Origin: Stagonosporopsis chrysanthemi
Taxonomy: Eukaryota > Ascomycota > Dothideomycetes > Pleosporales > Didymellaceae
Reading direction: 5' to 3'
Length of the DNA: 64,000 bases
Assembly (NCBI GenBank): GCA_022560025.1
Contig: JAFISE010000039.1
Coordinates: 62,001-126,000 of the forward strand
The first letter of the stretch is position 1. Every line of letters starts with the position of its first letter. Position numbers and translations under genes: made by a program. The notes under the pieces are model-generated. The model worked only from the letters and a program-made list of their open reading frames with translations, had not been told where the DNA came from and searched no databases. Below are positions 11,562-20,844 of this stretch, piece after piece.

Positions 11562-12910
11562 ATGGATATGTCGGGCTGGTTCACATTGTTTACAAACTGC
11601 CGTTACGTCCTTGACGGCCAGCTCGTCGACGATCACCTTGTCATCTCGGACGAGACGGGACTGATATTGAAAAGAGAAGGATACATTGGCGGCGAGGCTA
11701 TAGATCTCGAGGACAGCATAATCGCTCCTGGGTTTCTAGAGCTGCACACCAATGGCGCCAATGGGTTTCACTTTACGCATTTTGAGGACGAGAAAAGCTA
11801 TGGTAGGAAGGTCGATGACATAGCGAGATATTATGCAACACAAGGTGTTACCGGCTTCTGGGCGACTATACCCACTGTGAAGGGAGAGGAGTTTCAAAGA
11901 GTATGTTAAGATCTCGTCTTATGCAAGAATGCGTTAAGGCTGTTGCTTGATGCTCCACCACCATCACCATTACCCAAGGAGTTGTAAGACTGACTATCCA
12001 GATCCTTCCCTCTCTTGCTCCACGCAACATATCCAATTCTGCTTCCCTGCTGGGCGCTCATGTCGAAGGACCGTACCTGCATCCCACGAAGAAAGGCGCT
12101 CACAACTCATCACTCTTCCAAGCATGCAGTTCTCCAGCGTCTTCCGTCTATGGCCCTTCAAACCTCTCATCCTCCGTCAAGCTCACCACCGTCGCACCTG
12201 AGCTACCGAAGTCCTCTACTTTAATTGAAGATCTCACCTCTCAGGGTATCCGCGTGTCCATGGGCCACTCAACCGCGACCCTTGATGACGGACTCTCCGG
12301 CCTCAAAGCAGGCGCAACATGCCTGACCCACACCCTCAACGCTATGCCAGCCTTTGCATCGCGTGATCCGGGCCTCGCAGGTTTAATCACTCTCCCACCA
12401 ACACACACCCCGCCACCGCCATTCTACACCATTATCGCCGACGGCGAACACCTCCACCCCAACACCGTCTCACTGCTCTACCGCGCCAACCCGAAACGCG
12501 CCATCACTATCACAGACAGCATCGAGCTTGCCTCCCTCACTGATGGAAATCACCCGGGGCACGCACAGATTCCATTCGAGCAGACGAAAGCCGGTACGCG
12601 GGCGACGATTGCGGGAACGGACACGCTGATCGGAGGTTGTATCCCGCTGCAGGAAAGCGTGAGGAACTTGATGGCGTGGAGTGGGTGTGGAATTGCAGAG
12701 GCGGTGGGGACGGTGACGGAGAATGTGGCGGCGTTCATGGGTGTTGATGGGCAGGGTGGCAGAGGAGTGTTGAAGGAGGGCAGGAGAGCGGATTTGACCG
12801 TGTTGAGCGAGAGTGGAGAGGTGCTGCAGACGTGGATTGCGGGACATAAGGTGTGGGATCGGGAGGAGGATGTCATTTGGGCCGAGGATGATAAAGAGAG
12901 GAGGGGTTAG
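11562..12910 (+). CDS. N-acetylglucosamine-6-phosphate deacetylase
   Basis: Two exons, 11562-11900 and 12002-12910, encode 415 aa. The 101-nt intron begins GTATGT and ends ATCCAG; the join gives EFQR-ILPSLAPR and restores one frame. The enzyme removes acetate from GlcNAc-6-P so that chitin-derived amino sugar can enter glycolysis. Family signatures are seen in order: the N-terminal beta strand DLEDSIIAPGFLELHTNGA, the metal-site motif HVEGPYL, GHSTA, THTLNAM, DGEHLHP and TDSIELA, ending with the GVLKEGRRADLTVL closing strand. It is a cytosolic amidohydrolase of near-usual length. A second Met lies two codons in at 11568. The last 250 bp are strikingly G-rich on the coding strand, unlike the C-rich start of exon 2. 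Other GlcNAc catabolic genes are not adjacent, so no cluster is claimed. Confidence 0.93.
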
Positions 12911-13262
12911 ATGGCTCGATCAGTTAAATAGTCTAGTACGTAGAATAGACTGGACCTGAGGAGGCTTGGATTCTGTCATCTTTCGTGTTTCCTCACCAGT
13001 GTAGACGCTCTTAGTCACGGTTCCAAACCGTCACTGATCTCCCAACTTCCCCAATGAGAGACTCACGTATCCAAGCTGATGCTTAACAAGACAGCATAGT
13101 GAAGTCGCGCATTGCTGTGAAACTGTTCACATGACTGAAGCTCTGATTCTGATGTGAAGAAGCAAACAAGCAAAGGACACTCTGACTGCACACTACGCAG
13201 CCGCAGAACCAATCTTTCCGCACCACACTCCACCGACGCTCCACCATTCCAGCCTCCTTACC
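12911..13262. other. Intergenic, NagA to P-loop kinase-like gene
   Basis: This 352-bp spacer between two plus-strand genes should hold the first gene's 3' end and the second gene's promoter. I see no gene or distinct motif in it. Confidence 0.6.
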
Positions 13263-13943
13263 ATGATGACCCAAGCCTCCACATCACTCACCACCAGCAG
13301 CCCTCCCCACGCCCAAACCCCCCTCCTAGTATTCATCATCGGCGCCCCCTGCGCCGGAAAATCCACCCTAACTACGCTCCTCTCCACACGCTACAACCTG
13401 CCCTCCTTCTCCCTCAGCAGCGACCTACGCTCCCTAATCAGCCCCTCGCCGCGCCCTGAGCTCACCCACCTCCTCCCCCTCTTCACAGCCCCAGAACTCG
13501 ACGTGTTCCGTGCAAACTTGGTTGCCAACACCCTCGCGCCCCCACACCTCACGGCCCGTTTTGTAGCAGCGCGGTGTTTCCCTGCCACCTTCTACCCTCT
13601 CGTGGACAGCAGCGGCAGCGAAGCAGCGGGGGCAGGGATGCTGGTCGATGGGTTTCCGCGCGACGTGCAGCGGTGGCAAGCGTTTAGGGATCTTGTGAGT
13701 GCCGTGTGGCAGCCTAGGTGCGGGGTGGTGGTTGTCTTGGACGTTGATAGGGGGGTTGTGAGGAAGAGGTTTGTGGACAGGGGGAGGGATGGGGATGTGT
13801 TTGAGAGGCGGTTTGAGGAGTGGGAGGACGTGGGAGAGAAGGTTTTGGAGGGGATGAGGGGGGATGGGGTGGTGATTTGGAGAGTACGGGAGGGTGGGGA
13901 CTGGAAGGGGGTTGTGGAAGAGATGGGGAGGGGTTGGGTATAA
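13263..13943 (+). CDS. Adenylate/UMP-CMP kinase-like P-loop protein, divergent
   Basis: This single exon encodes 226 aa. Near residue 30 there is a P-loop (IIGAPCAGKSTL) followed by SLSSDLRSL, the position of the NMP-binding helix in adenylate kinases. DGFPRDVQRW matches the conserved DGFPR motif that binds the nucleoside monophosphate. VVVVLDVDRGVVRKRFVDRGR resembles the hydrophobic strand and LID-entry arginine. The LID itself looks short, as in UMP-CMP kinases. It is therefore probably a nucleoside monophosphate kinase relative, but substrate and activity cannot be told from sequence. The first half is C-rich and the second half extremely G-rich on the coding strand. The ATG at 13263 (MMTQAST) is followed by a second Met at once. 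Confidence 0.75.
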   Translation: MMTQASTSLTTSSPPHAQTPLLVFIIGAPCAGKSTLTTLLSTRYNLPSFSLSSDLRSLISPSPRPELTHLLPLFTAPELDVFRANLVANTLAPPHLTARFVAARCFPATFYPLVDSSGSEAAGAGMLVDGFPRDVQRWQAFRDLVSAVWQPRCGVVVVLDVDRGVVRKRFVDRGRDGDVFERRFEEWEDVGEKVLEGMRGDGVVIWRVREGGDWKGVVEEMGRGWV

Positions 13944-14339
13944 GAGAGAGGCGGACTGGAGAGTGATTCATATCAATGCTGTTGTGTTGTTCAAAGGTTC
14001 TTGACTTGGCTGGGAACTTGTACCTCTATGGGAAGCTTTTTTTTGGAGGGGCGCAGAAGACGAGAGAATAAGGTCTTCTCTCTATGCTTGATCTAGAGAA
14101 ATCTCGGTCGGTTCTTCACTGTCAGGTTTGGAATGACAGAGAAGAATGCAGCCCTCGCTACATTTCTTTCACAAGTGCTACACGAACTAGCCGTGAAGGC
14201 CATTACTCGAGGTCGATGTAGACGATGCTGATGATGTCGAGAGACGTGGTTGGCGAGCCCCAGAGTCAGGGTCTCAGCCCTACGAAACATTTTGTTCCCT
14301 CAACCCCGCGGCGCACCGCAACACGCCGCCACCACCACC
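13944..14339. other. Intergenic, upstream of DPH1
   Basis: This 396-bp spacer has no gene. A frame open from 14250 into DPH1 begins with TTG, so I place the DPH1 start at the first in-frame ATG, 14340. Confidence 0.6.
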
Positions 14340-15822
14340 ATGGAAGAAGACCGCCTAGCCACAAACCTTGGGCCGGAGCTGGACGTGGGACTCGCAGAAG
14401 AGCCAGCAGCTGTGCCTCGACAGCCAAAGAGGAGGTTCGTGGGGAGAAAGACGGCGGACAAGAGCAGCGAGCAGCCCGCCGACCCGAATGCGAACATTGA
14501 GGACTCGAGCGCAATTCAAGGTGTGAGGTGCCTCTTGACTGTACAATCTGGTCGCATTGCTGATGAGACTTCTAGTCGCCCAACCTCGCCGTACTGCTCG
14601 CGCCTTGAACGCCATCCCCGACGACATCCTGAACGACAAGGACATCAATGATGCTATCGCCCTGCTCCCGCCGAACTACAGCTTCGAGATCCACAAATGC
14701 ATACACCGTATACGCACATCAGGTGCCAAGTCGGTAGCACTTCAGTTCCCTGAAGGATTGCTGCTGTTCGCCACGACCATCTCGGACATTCTCACGCAGT
14801 TCTGCCCCGGCATCACAACGCTGATCATGGGCGACGTGACCTACGGCGCGTGTTGCATAGACGATTACACTGCAAGAGCGCTTGGCTGCGACCTCTTGAT
14901 CCACTATGCCCACAGCTGTCTGATCCCGGTCGCCGTTACGAAGATTGCAACGCTGTACGTTTTCGTTTCGATCAGCATCGACACTACCCACCTCATAAAC
15001 ACCATCACCGAGAACTTCCCTACAGGCAAGAGCATTGCTTTAGTCGGAACGATTCAATTTAATGCCACAATACACGGCATCGTGCCCATTTTGCGGCGAG
15101 AAGGCTACAAGCCTATTGTTCCACAAATTGCACCTCTGTCGAAGGGCGAGATTCTGGGCTGTACATCGCCTTCGATGGCAATTAAGCCTGGGCAGCTGAA
15201 TTCGAAAGGGAAAGAGGAGGAAGTGGCAGACATGATCCTATACCTCGGTGATGGACGATTCCATCTTGAGAGCGCGATGATTGCAAACCCCACCCTCCCC
15301 GCATACCGTTATGACCCTTACTCACGACGACTCACGCACGAAACCTACGAACATGATTCGCTGTACGACCTGCGACGAACAGCTATTTTAACTGCGAAGA
15401 AAGCACGCACATGGGGCATCATTTTGGGCTCATTAGGGAGACAGGGCAACCCACATACCCTCACGTTGATCGAGAACGAGCTCAAGCGACAGGGCATCAA
15501 ATGCATCAACCTCCTGCTCTCGGAAATCTTCCCGGGCAAACTAGCAATGATGTCAGACGTCGAAGCCTGGGTGCAGATTGCCTGCCCGCGACTGAGCATC
15601 GACTGGGGTTATGCGTTCGAACGGCCGCTACTGAGTCCGTACGAAGCGCTCGTCACACTCGGTGTCCGGGAGGCGCCGTGGCTGGATGAGGATCCGGCGC
15701 AGAGGAAGGTCGAGGAACGGCAGAGGAGGAATCTGTATCCCATGGACTTCTACGCAAAAGAGGGCTTGGGCCGAACGACGGTCGACCATATCAAGGCAGC
15801 TGAGGTGAAGATTGGTGCTTGA
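14340..15822 (+). CDS. dph1: Diphthamide biosynthesis protein 1 (2-(3-amino-3-carboxypropyl)histidine synthase subunit)
   Basis: Exons 14340-14520 and 14576-15822 encode 475 aa; the 55-nt intron runs from GTGTGA to TCTAG. With Dph2, Dph1 uses a [4Fe-4S] cluster to cleave SAM and add the aminocarboxypropyl group to the target histidine of elongation factor 2, the first diphthamide step. The three conserved cluster cysteines are visible in [15 protein letters not shown] and [11 protein letters not shown], and QFPEGLL and HPxR-type DPH motifs are present. The N-terminal 60 residues are a charged, probably disordered extension. The protein ends in a lysine-containing tail, [13 protein letters not shown]. 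Its cytosolic housekeeping role and high conservation make this a firm call. Confidence 0.95.
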
Positions 15823-16551
15823 AATCTATGGGAATGCATTTCATGGCGTTTTGTTACTCTGAACAAGGCACAACAAAATGGAGTGTGGTGTCAGCTCTGC
15901 TGTCGAGAACGGCCAGCAGAATTTCGTTCTGCTCAATGCATCCACGCCCGTTACCGCAAACAACATCTGATCGCCGCCCTCGAAATGAGATCAGCGGGAA
16001 GAAGAACTTCCCCATTCAAGGCACAGCCCCGGTCTCCCAGGCGCACATGGGTCGCACACGTCATGTTTTGCTCATGTCATACTGCAGCCACGCAGACTTG
16101 CATCGAGCTCCTATCTAAGCGACGATGGTATAATGCTCCACAAGATCTCCGCCTGCCGAATCGAGTAACCAGCCGAGCCGTTTGGGTGGCTGCAGCTAAG
16201 GTCTCAGCCGCACGTTAACAAGGACACACGTGCTTGACTAATAACACCTTCATACCTAACTTTCAGGCTTATCTCTTTGGCGTACTTTATGGCTTGCATG
16301 ATGATGCGCCTGAGATCCTCCCCAAAGCTTCCCCAACATCAACCTGCCAACTACGTGCTTTTCTCCGCGCCACAGCTGATGGGACGGACGGTTCCAGCTG
16401 GATTCAACAACATCGCCGTTGAAAGGAAGATGGGGCATGCTTGTTCAAAGTCTCGGAAAAGATATAAAATCTCGAATCGCGGCAGCCATAGCTCGAACTG
16501 TCCACTTAATTACCGGCAGCGCCTCGGATCTCGCAATAACATTCTCTGACC
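15823..16551. other. Intergenic, DPH1 to carbonic anhydrase
   Basis: The spacer is 729 bp, with no supported gene. It contains the promoter of the secreted carbonic anhydrase, including the TATA-like box listed separately. Confidence 0.6.
16463..16469 (+). promoter_or_regulatory. TATA box of the carbonic anhydrase gene
   Basis: TATAAAA lies about 85 bp upstream of the ATG at 16552, a usual spacing for a fungal TATA promoter. It is seen directly; promoter activity is inferred. Confidence 0.5.
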
Positions 16552-17409
16552 ATGTTTCTCCACATCTCTATTTGTCTGCTCGCAGTGCTTCCACAAGTCT
16601 TGGGTTGTGCAGACCACCTTGACTCCTCCCAATATACCGCACCGCTTCATAAGCAAAAACGCCAACTCACAACCATTGAAACTGGGCGCGAAGAGACTTT
16701 CTGGCGCTATGATGCCTCCTACGACTGGGGCAGGATCGACCCCAACTACGGCACTTGTCAAAACGGCACGCGCCAATCGCCCATCGCACTGTCACGAGCA
16801 GGAGGCCTATCAAACTACCATCAACCTCGCTTTGAATACAAGGGCAAGAACATGACCGGAAACTTCGTAAACTGGGGCCACGGCCCAGCATTCACGGTCT
16901 ACCACCCGGAAGGCGACTTCTCGGGCCTCCCAAAGATGGTGTTTGAAGATGGCGGACAGGAAGAAGAAGTCTTCCTCATCGGTTGGCACATGCACTCCCC
17001 CGCCGACCACACAGTCGACAACTACAGAAGCAATAGCGAAATGCACCTCGTGCACGCCAACGCCGAGGGTAACCCCCGCGCTGTAGTCGCCATTCGCATC
17101 GACCCTGGGAAAGCGGACTCGGACTTCCTCACCAGCCTACCCACGCCGTTCATTGGCTTCAACGAGACTATGGCTTATTCCAACACGCAGCTGGATCTAT
17201 TCGAGCCGCTGAGGGAGGTAGCCGAGTTGACAGAGTTTTGGACGTATAAGGGCAGTTTGACGAGTCCGCCGTGTGAGGAGGGGATTCGGTGGTTTGTGGC
17301 GCGCACGGTTATGTATGTGGGGGTGGAGCAGATGAGGCAGGTGTTGCATGTCAGTACGTTTAGTGCGAGGGTTGAGCAGCAGGTTTGGCAGCATGAGATC
17401 AATGTCTAG
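16552..17409 (+). CDS. Secreted alpha-class carbonic anhydrase
   Basis: A single exon encodes 285 aa. A signal peptide (about residues 1-18, ending VLGCA) is followed by a short pro-region with a dibasic KR at 36-37 that Kex2-type protease could cut. The alpha-CA fold is clear: WGRIDPNYGTC, QSPI at 76-79, zinc ligands His146 and His148 in GWHMHSPADH and His165 in SEMHLVHANAEG, and the closing LTSPPCEEGIRWFV. The enzyme interconverts CO2 and bicarbonate outside the cell or in the wall. Several N-glycosylation sites (NGT, NMT, NET) support secretion. Length and all zinc ligands are intact. The 3' third is G-rich on the coding strand. Confidence 0.95.
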   Translation: MFLHISICLLAVLPQVLGCADHLDSSQYTAPLHKQKRQLTTIETGREETFWRYDASYDWGRIDPNYGTCQNGTRQSPIALSRAGGLSNYHQPRFEYKGKNMTGNFVNWGHGPAFTVYHPEGDFSGLPKMVFEDGGQEEEVFLIGWHMHSPADHTVDNYRSNSEMHLVHANAEGNPRAVVAIRIDPGKADSDFLTSLPTPFIGFNETMAYSNTQLDLFEPLREVAELTEFWTYKGSLTSPPCEEGIRWFVARTVMYVGVEQMRQVLHVSTFSARVEQQVWQHEINV

Positions 17410-17669
17410 GATGTCGGCATCTGCGTTGCTAGGGTTGGGAGATTGTTGTGTTTGCTGAGGAAAAAAATGAGGGGTCTTGTTGCAAAAGTACAACTTACTT
17501 TCACCTTCACTTGATTCGGTTCCCACGTGTCGAATGACGCACTTCAGGATCAAGTCGAGAAAGCCACTTTTTCTCCGCTCTGACTATTCGTCTTCCGCTC
17601 GCCACTCTCTTCCCTGTCGTTTTATGCCCAAAACCCAGCTAAGTCCTGACCTCAGCCACCCTGCCTGTC

Positions 17670-18557
17670 ATGAATCTCGGCACCCATCTCGCAGGGCTTG
17701 TGAATTACCTAATCAACCGCAATCACAGCACCCTGGAGCAAAGTGACAGCAACGAGCACACGCACACAAACAACGCCAGCGACTCCACTGCCTCAACGCC
17801 CATGAGCTCGCGTCGCCTGCCTGCCTTACTCCGCCTACCAGTGGAGCTCCATCTACAGATTCTATCGTACCTCGATCTCGAGGACAATGCCTCGTACCTG
17901 GGTCTGCGTCGCACAAACCGCTACTTCTACTACACCATGGACTCGCCCAGCCACGCCACGCTCTTGCGCATTGAGAAGACGCGCTTCGTGAAGGACCACG
18001 ATCTGCTCACATGCCGCTACTGTCTTCGCCTGAGACGCTGCTTCGATTTTTCTCTATGCACTCGCAGGCTGACCGATGGCGTACTCGCGCTGAGCGACAG
18101 CCGCTTGGGAGCGCATGCGCGTTTCTGCGCCGACTGCGGGTTTGAGCAGACGCAGGACGCGAGGGCCGATGATATCATCATTTCTGATTATCTGCTCAGA
18201 CCCTTTGTGGTAGGGCAGTATGTCGATGTGCGTTCGCAGCGGTGGTTCCGTTGTGAGAGATGTATGATTCTAGGGACGGCGGATGCCTGGGTTCTGCGTG
18301 AGGGTTGTGGCATGTGCGACGCGTGTCATTATGTCAAGCCATGCCGTCCGTTTCATTGGGGATGGGATTGCGACTGGCTTCGAAAGCGGTTCATGGGGCC
18401 TGGTTATGAGAAGGGCAGTGGGTGGGTTTTGAACCTAGATCCAAAATCGGTGTTTTCTCAAACTAACTTGGACAGAGACGCTAGAAGGGCGTTGCAGAGG
18501 AAGGTACGACAGGAAGCTGGAGATGAGATGCTCTGCTTGCGGCAACAACCTTTCTAA
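17670..18557 (+). CDS. F-box-like protein with cysteine-rich zinc-ribbon region (paralogue A)
   Basis: A single exon of 295 aa starts at the ATG MNLGTHLAGL. Residues about 50-100 (LLRLPVELHLQILSYLDL and downstream leucines) form an F-box that should bind Skp1 in an SCF ubiquitin ligase. After it come CRYC, FCADCGF, FRCERC and CGMCDACH, four cysteine pairs that look like two zinc ribbons. Substrate is unknown. The product at 37180-37827 has the same order with shared blocks LLxIEK, CRYC and FCADCGF, so the two are distant paralogues. A second in-frame Met (MSSRRLPALL) just before the F-box is an alternative start. Confidence 0.8.
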   Translation: MNLGTHLAGLVNYLINRNHSTLEQSDSNEHTHTNNASDSTASTPMSSRRLPALLRLPVELHLQILSYLDLEDNASYLGLRRTNRYFYYTMDSPSHATLLRIEKTRFVKDHDLLTCRYCLRLRRCFDFSLCTRRLTDGVLALSDSRLGAHARFCADCGFEQTQDARADDIIISDYLLRPFVVGQYVDVRSQRWFRCERCMILGTADAWVLREGCGMCDACHYVKPCRPFHWGWDCDWLRKRFMGPGYEKGSGWVLNLDPKSVFSQTNLDRDARRALQRKVRQEAGDEMLCLRQQPF

Positions 18558-19103
18558 GAGGAGTTTGAACGAGGTCGTCTTTAAGTATCGTGTTGGTGAA
18601 GCAGCTCATTTGAGATTCGAGCTCGATCTCACTTGAACTTCCTAGGGACCTTCTTGGACGCCTTCCTGGAGAGGGAACAGTGAGCAAATCGGTTTTTGGA
18701 GACTTTGTAGGCGGCGATAGTGTACACCAGTCGGGAACGGGATGAATTTGTTACGGAGTCGTTGCAGATTCCTTCCACGCACGATATGTCCCCATGCACC
18801 AAAGGTTCACCTTTCTTATGTCAGCAAACAATGAGAAGCATCTAATCACAGGCACCTGACTGTAGAGACGACCTCGCAACATGGCCCGTGGTGTTTGCAT
18901 CCCAGATGTCTCGGGCACTTGCTCTTTGACCTTTCCACCATGTTTTCCGTGTATTGCTGTTTGTTCGCATCTTAAAGCGACCATCAACATCCACAAAAGT
19001 TCTATGAGACAAAGGACAGAAGACTGAGGTGTTTGCTACACCACTTCTCGAAATCTACATAAGTGATGCTTCAGACGTCAATATCAGAGCACAACACACC
19101 GAT
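18558..19103. other. Intergenic, F-box gene to PHD gene
   Basis: No gene is supported in this 546-bp stretch. The frame that runs into the PHD gene opens at a GTG at 19029, so I prefer the ATG at 19104 as the start. Confidence 0.55.
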
Positions 19104-20201
19104 ATGGTAATCTCCAGAACAGATCTGCGAAGAGCGTCAGCAGATGACATGCAGCCAGCCGACATGTCCCACAACGGTGGGCCAGATAAAACAACAGAGA
19201 TGCCACTAACGCCAATTGACACACCGGAAAGGGCTCGACGAGTTGTTGACGACATAGAGTTTGACGAGTTTTATGACCTTTTCCATGACCCCGAAGAAGA
19301 CCAGGGGCGAGTCCCAGACATGAACAGCACGGCCCACAACTCTCCGGAACAGGGCGAGATCAGTGCTGTCGTAGGTGGAAATGAGATCTACGGAGCATAT
19401 AGCAAGACTGGCGACAGCAAGACTGGCGCGAAGAGGAAGCACGGCGGCTCCGTCGAAATCGATCTTACACAAGACACCTCCAGCGACAGCAACCCAGTGC
19501 TCCAAGGCCTCGGCGCTTTCCAAGCAGAAGAACAGCAGAGCGGTCAAGCCAGTATCGAAAGTCCACTGTCTACTTCCCTGATTGCACCACCTGCAGGCCA
19601 CCACCGTCCACCTCCTGAACCAGCTCACGAACCGACTGCTCCTGCGGCACCAACCCCAGCACCAACCCCAGCTCCAGCACCAGCACCTCCGCCCATCCCC
19701 CGCGAACCCCCCAAAATGTCCAACGCACCCCCAACGTACGCCCCCATCAAAACACGCCCCCTTCGCACCACCACCACCACCAGACCCCTACGCACAAACC
19801 TCAACCCACGCACCGGCCGGACGCAAGCAGTCAAAGAGCCCCGCCACCACCCCGTCCCCGCCCCGCCCGCACCCACCACCACCACCACCTCCCCCCTCCC
19901 TGAAGACGAGCAGAGCACGTTGTGGTGCACGTGCCGCCAGCCCGACGACGGGCGACGCATGATCGCGTGCGATGTGGTGCCGCAGTGTGGGGTTGAGTGG
20001 TTCCACTATGAGTGTGTTGGGGTGAAGAGGAGGCCGAGGGGGCGGTGGTTGTGCGAGGAGCATCGGGATCGGGATCGGGATCGGGTTGGGAAGAGGAGAG
20101 AGGGGAGAGAGAAGGGTGCGGGGCCGGGGCTGGGGCTGGGGCTGGGGAAGGGGAAGGGGAAGGGGAAAGGGGAGGTAAAGAGGGGAGCGAAGAGACGTTG
20201 A
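19104..20201 (+). CDS. PHD-finger protein, putative chromatin reader
   Basis: A single exon encodes 365 aa from the ATG MVISRTDLRR. The first two thirds are disordered: acidic segments, VEIDLTQDTSSD (a SUMO-interaction-like VEIDLT), then proline/alanine repeats. At about residues 270-320 there is a full Cys4-His-Cys3 PHD finger: WCTCRQ, ACD, C in PQCGVEWFHYEC and WLCEEH. The conserved aromatic before the His-x2-Cys is present, as in ING-type fingers that read histone H3 K4 methylation (family knowledge; specificity is inferred). The C-terminus is a low-complexity basic GLGLGLGKGKGKGKG tail encoded by a G-rich repeat. It lacks an ING N-terminal helical domain, so it is not a canonical ING protein. 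Confidence 0.8.
   Translation: MVISRTDLRRASADDMQPADMSHNGGPDKTTEMPLTPIDTPERARRVVDDIEFDEFYDLFHDPEEDQGRVPDMNSTAHNSPEQGEISAVVGGNEIYGAYSKTGDSKTGAKRKHGGSVEIDLTQDTSSDSNPVLQGLGAFQAEEQQSGQASIESPLSTSLIAPPAGHHRPPPEPAHEPTAPAAPTPAPTPAPAPAPPPIPREPPKMSNAPPTYAPIKTRPLRTTTTTRPLRTNLNPRTGRTQAVKEPRHHPVPAPPAPTTTTTSPLPEDEQSTLWCTCRQPDDGRRMIACDVVPQCGVEWFHYECVGVKRRPRGRWLCEEHRDRDRDRVGKRREGREKGAGPGLGLGLGKGKGKGKGEVKRGAKRR
20064..20172 (+). repeat. G-rich short tandem repeats in the PHD gene 3' end
   Basis: Hexamer runs (CGGGAT three times near 20064-20081, then GGGGCT and GGGGAA units at about 20121-20172) encode the DRDRDR and GLGLGKGKGK tail. The coding strand is almost free of cytosine here. Length variation between strains would change only the basic tail. 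Confidence 0.8.
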
Positions 20202-20270
20202 GGTCGGTGCTGCGGCGTTGTTGTGTCGAATCGGTTCCCCGCAGCCCCTTATCCTGTTCTGCTCAATACC

Positions 20271-20435
20271 TTACCGCACCACCCCGTTGCTAACTTCATC
20301 CCCTCCCTGTTCCTCTTCGCGACTGGGCCTCACGTACTGCGCAGGCGTCTTGATCACGCGGTGCAGCAATTGGTGTCCGAACACGGAGCTGACGATGAAT
20401 AAGAGGATGATGAGGACGGTGGTTGAATCCAGCAT
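20271..20435 (-). CDS. 54-aa single-pass membrane protein
   Basis: The ATG at 20435 begins MLDSTTVLIILLFIVSSVFG, a clear hydrophobic segment at the very N-terminus, followed by HQLLHRVIKTPAQYV and a charged tail ending in NGVVR. The short length, uncleaved-looking helix and positively charged flank suggest a small ER or mitochondrial membrane subunit, but I do not recognise the family. The ORF extends upstream through a 10-bp repeat, which I take to be leader or promoter rather than coding. It converges with the PHD gene, whose stop is only 69 bp away. It is too short to be certain without a homology search. Confidence 0.5.
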   Translation of the reverse strand: MLDSTTVLIILLFIVSSVFGHQLLHRVIKTPAQYVRPSREEEQGGDEVSNGVVR

Positions 20436-20560
20436 GTTTCTGCTCTCTGATCTCAATCTGTTTTGTGGCTGCGGCTGCGGCCGTCTGTTGGGACCGTTGG
20501 CGTGGATGGTCGGTCGGTTCGTGCTGGTTGGGGAGGAGATGAATTGGTGGTGGGATGTGG

Positions 20561-20607
20561 TTTCGTTGTGTTTCGTTGTGTTTCGTTGTGTTTCGTTGTG
20601 TTTCGTT
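20561..20607. repeat. Tandem 10-bp repeat
   Basis: Four perfect copies of TTTCGTTGTG (20561-20600) are followed by a partial fifth. The array lies about 125-170 bp upstream of the 54-aa ORF start on the minus strand, so it may sit in its leader or promoter. Confidence 0.85.
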
Positions 20608-20844
20608 TCAAGGTCTGCAGATTTGGAGAAGAAGGCAAGGAGGGTGAGAGGCTCTTTGTACACAACATGGGCTTGGATCGGTGGAACACGTAAGCTGTGG
20701 CGCGCGGTGGGAGCGTCAATTGGGTGGGATTGAGTGCGAGATGTCAGCAGTAGACGACGAGCTGGGATGTGAGGAGAGCAATCTCGTGCCTGGTGCGGTC
20801 AACCAGGGTGCTGCCTGGTGGCCTGAATGGAACGCGGGTATCTT

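Noticed and set aside
19029..19103. Upstream extension of the PHD gene
   Set aside because: The frame opens at GTG; the first ATG is at 19104, and the 25 residues before it match no domain.
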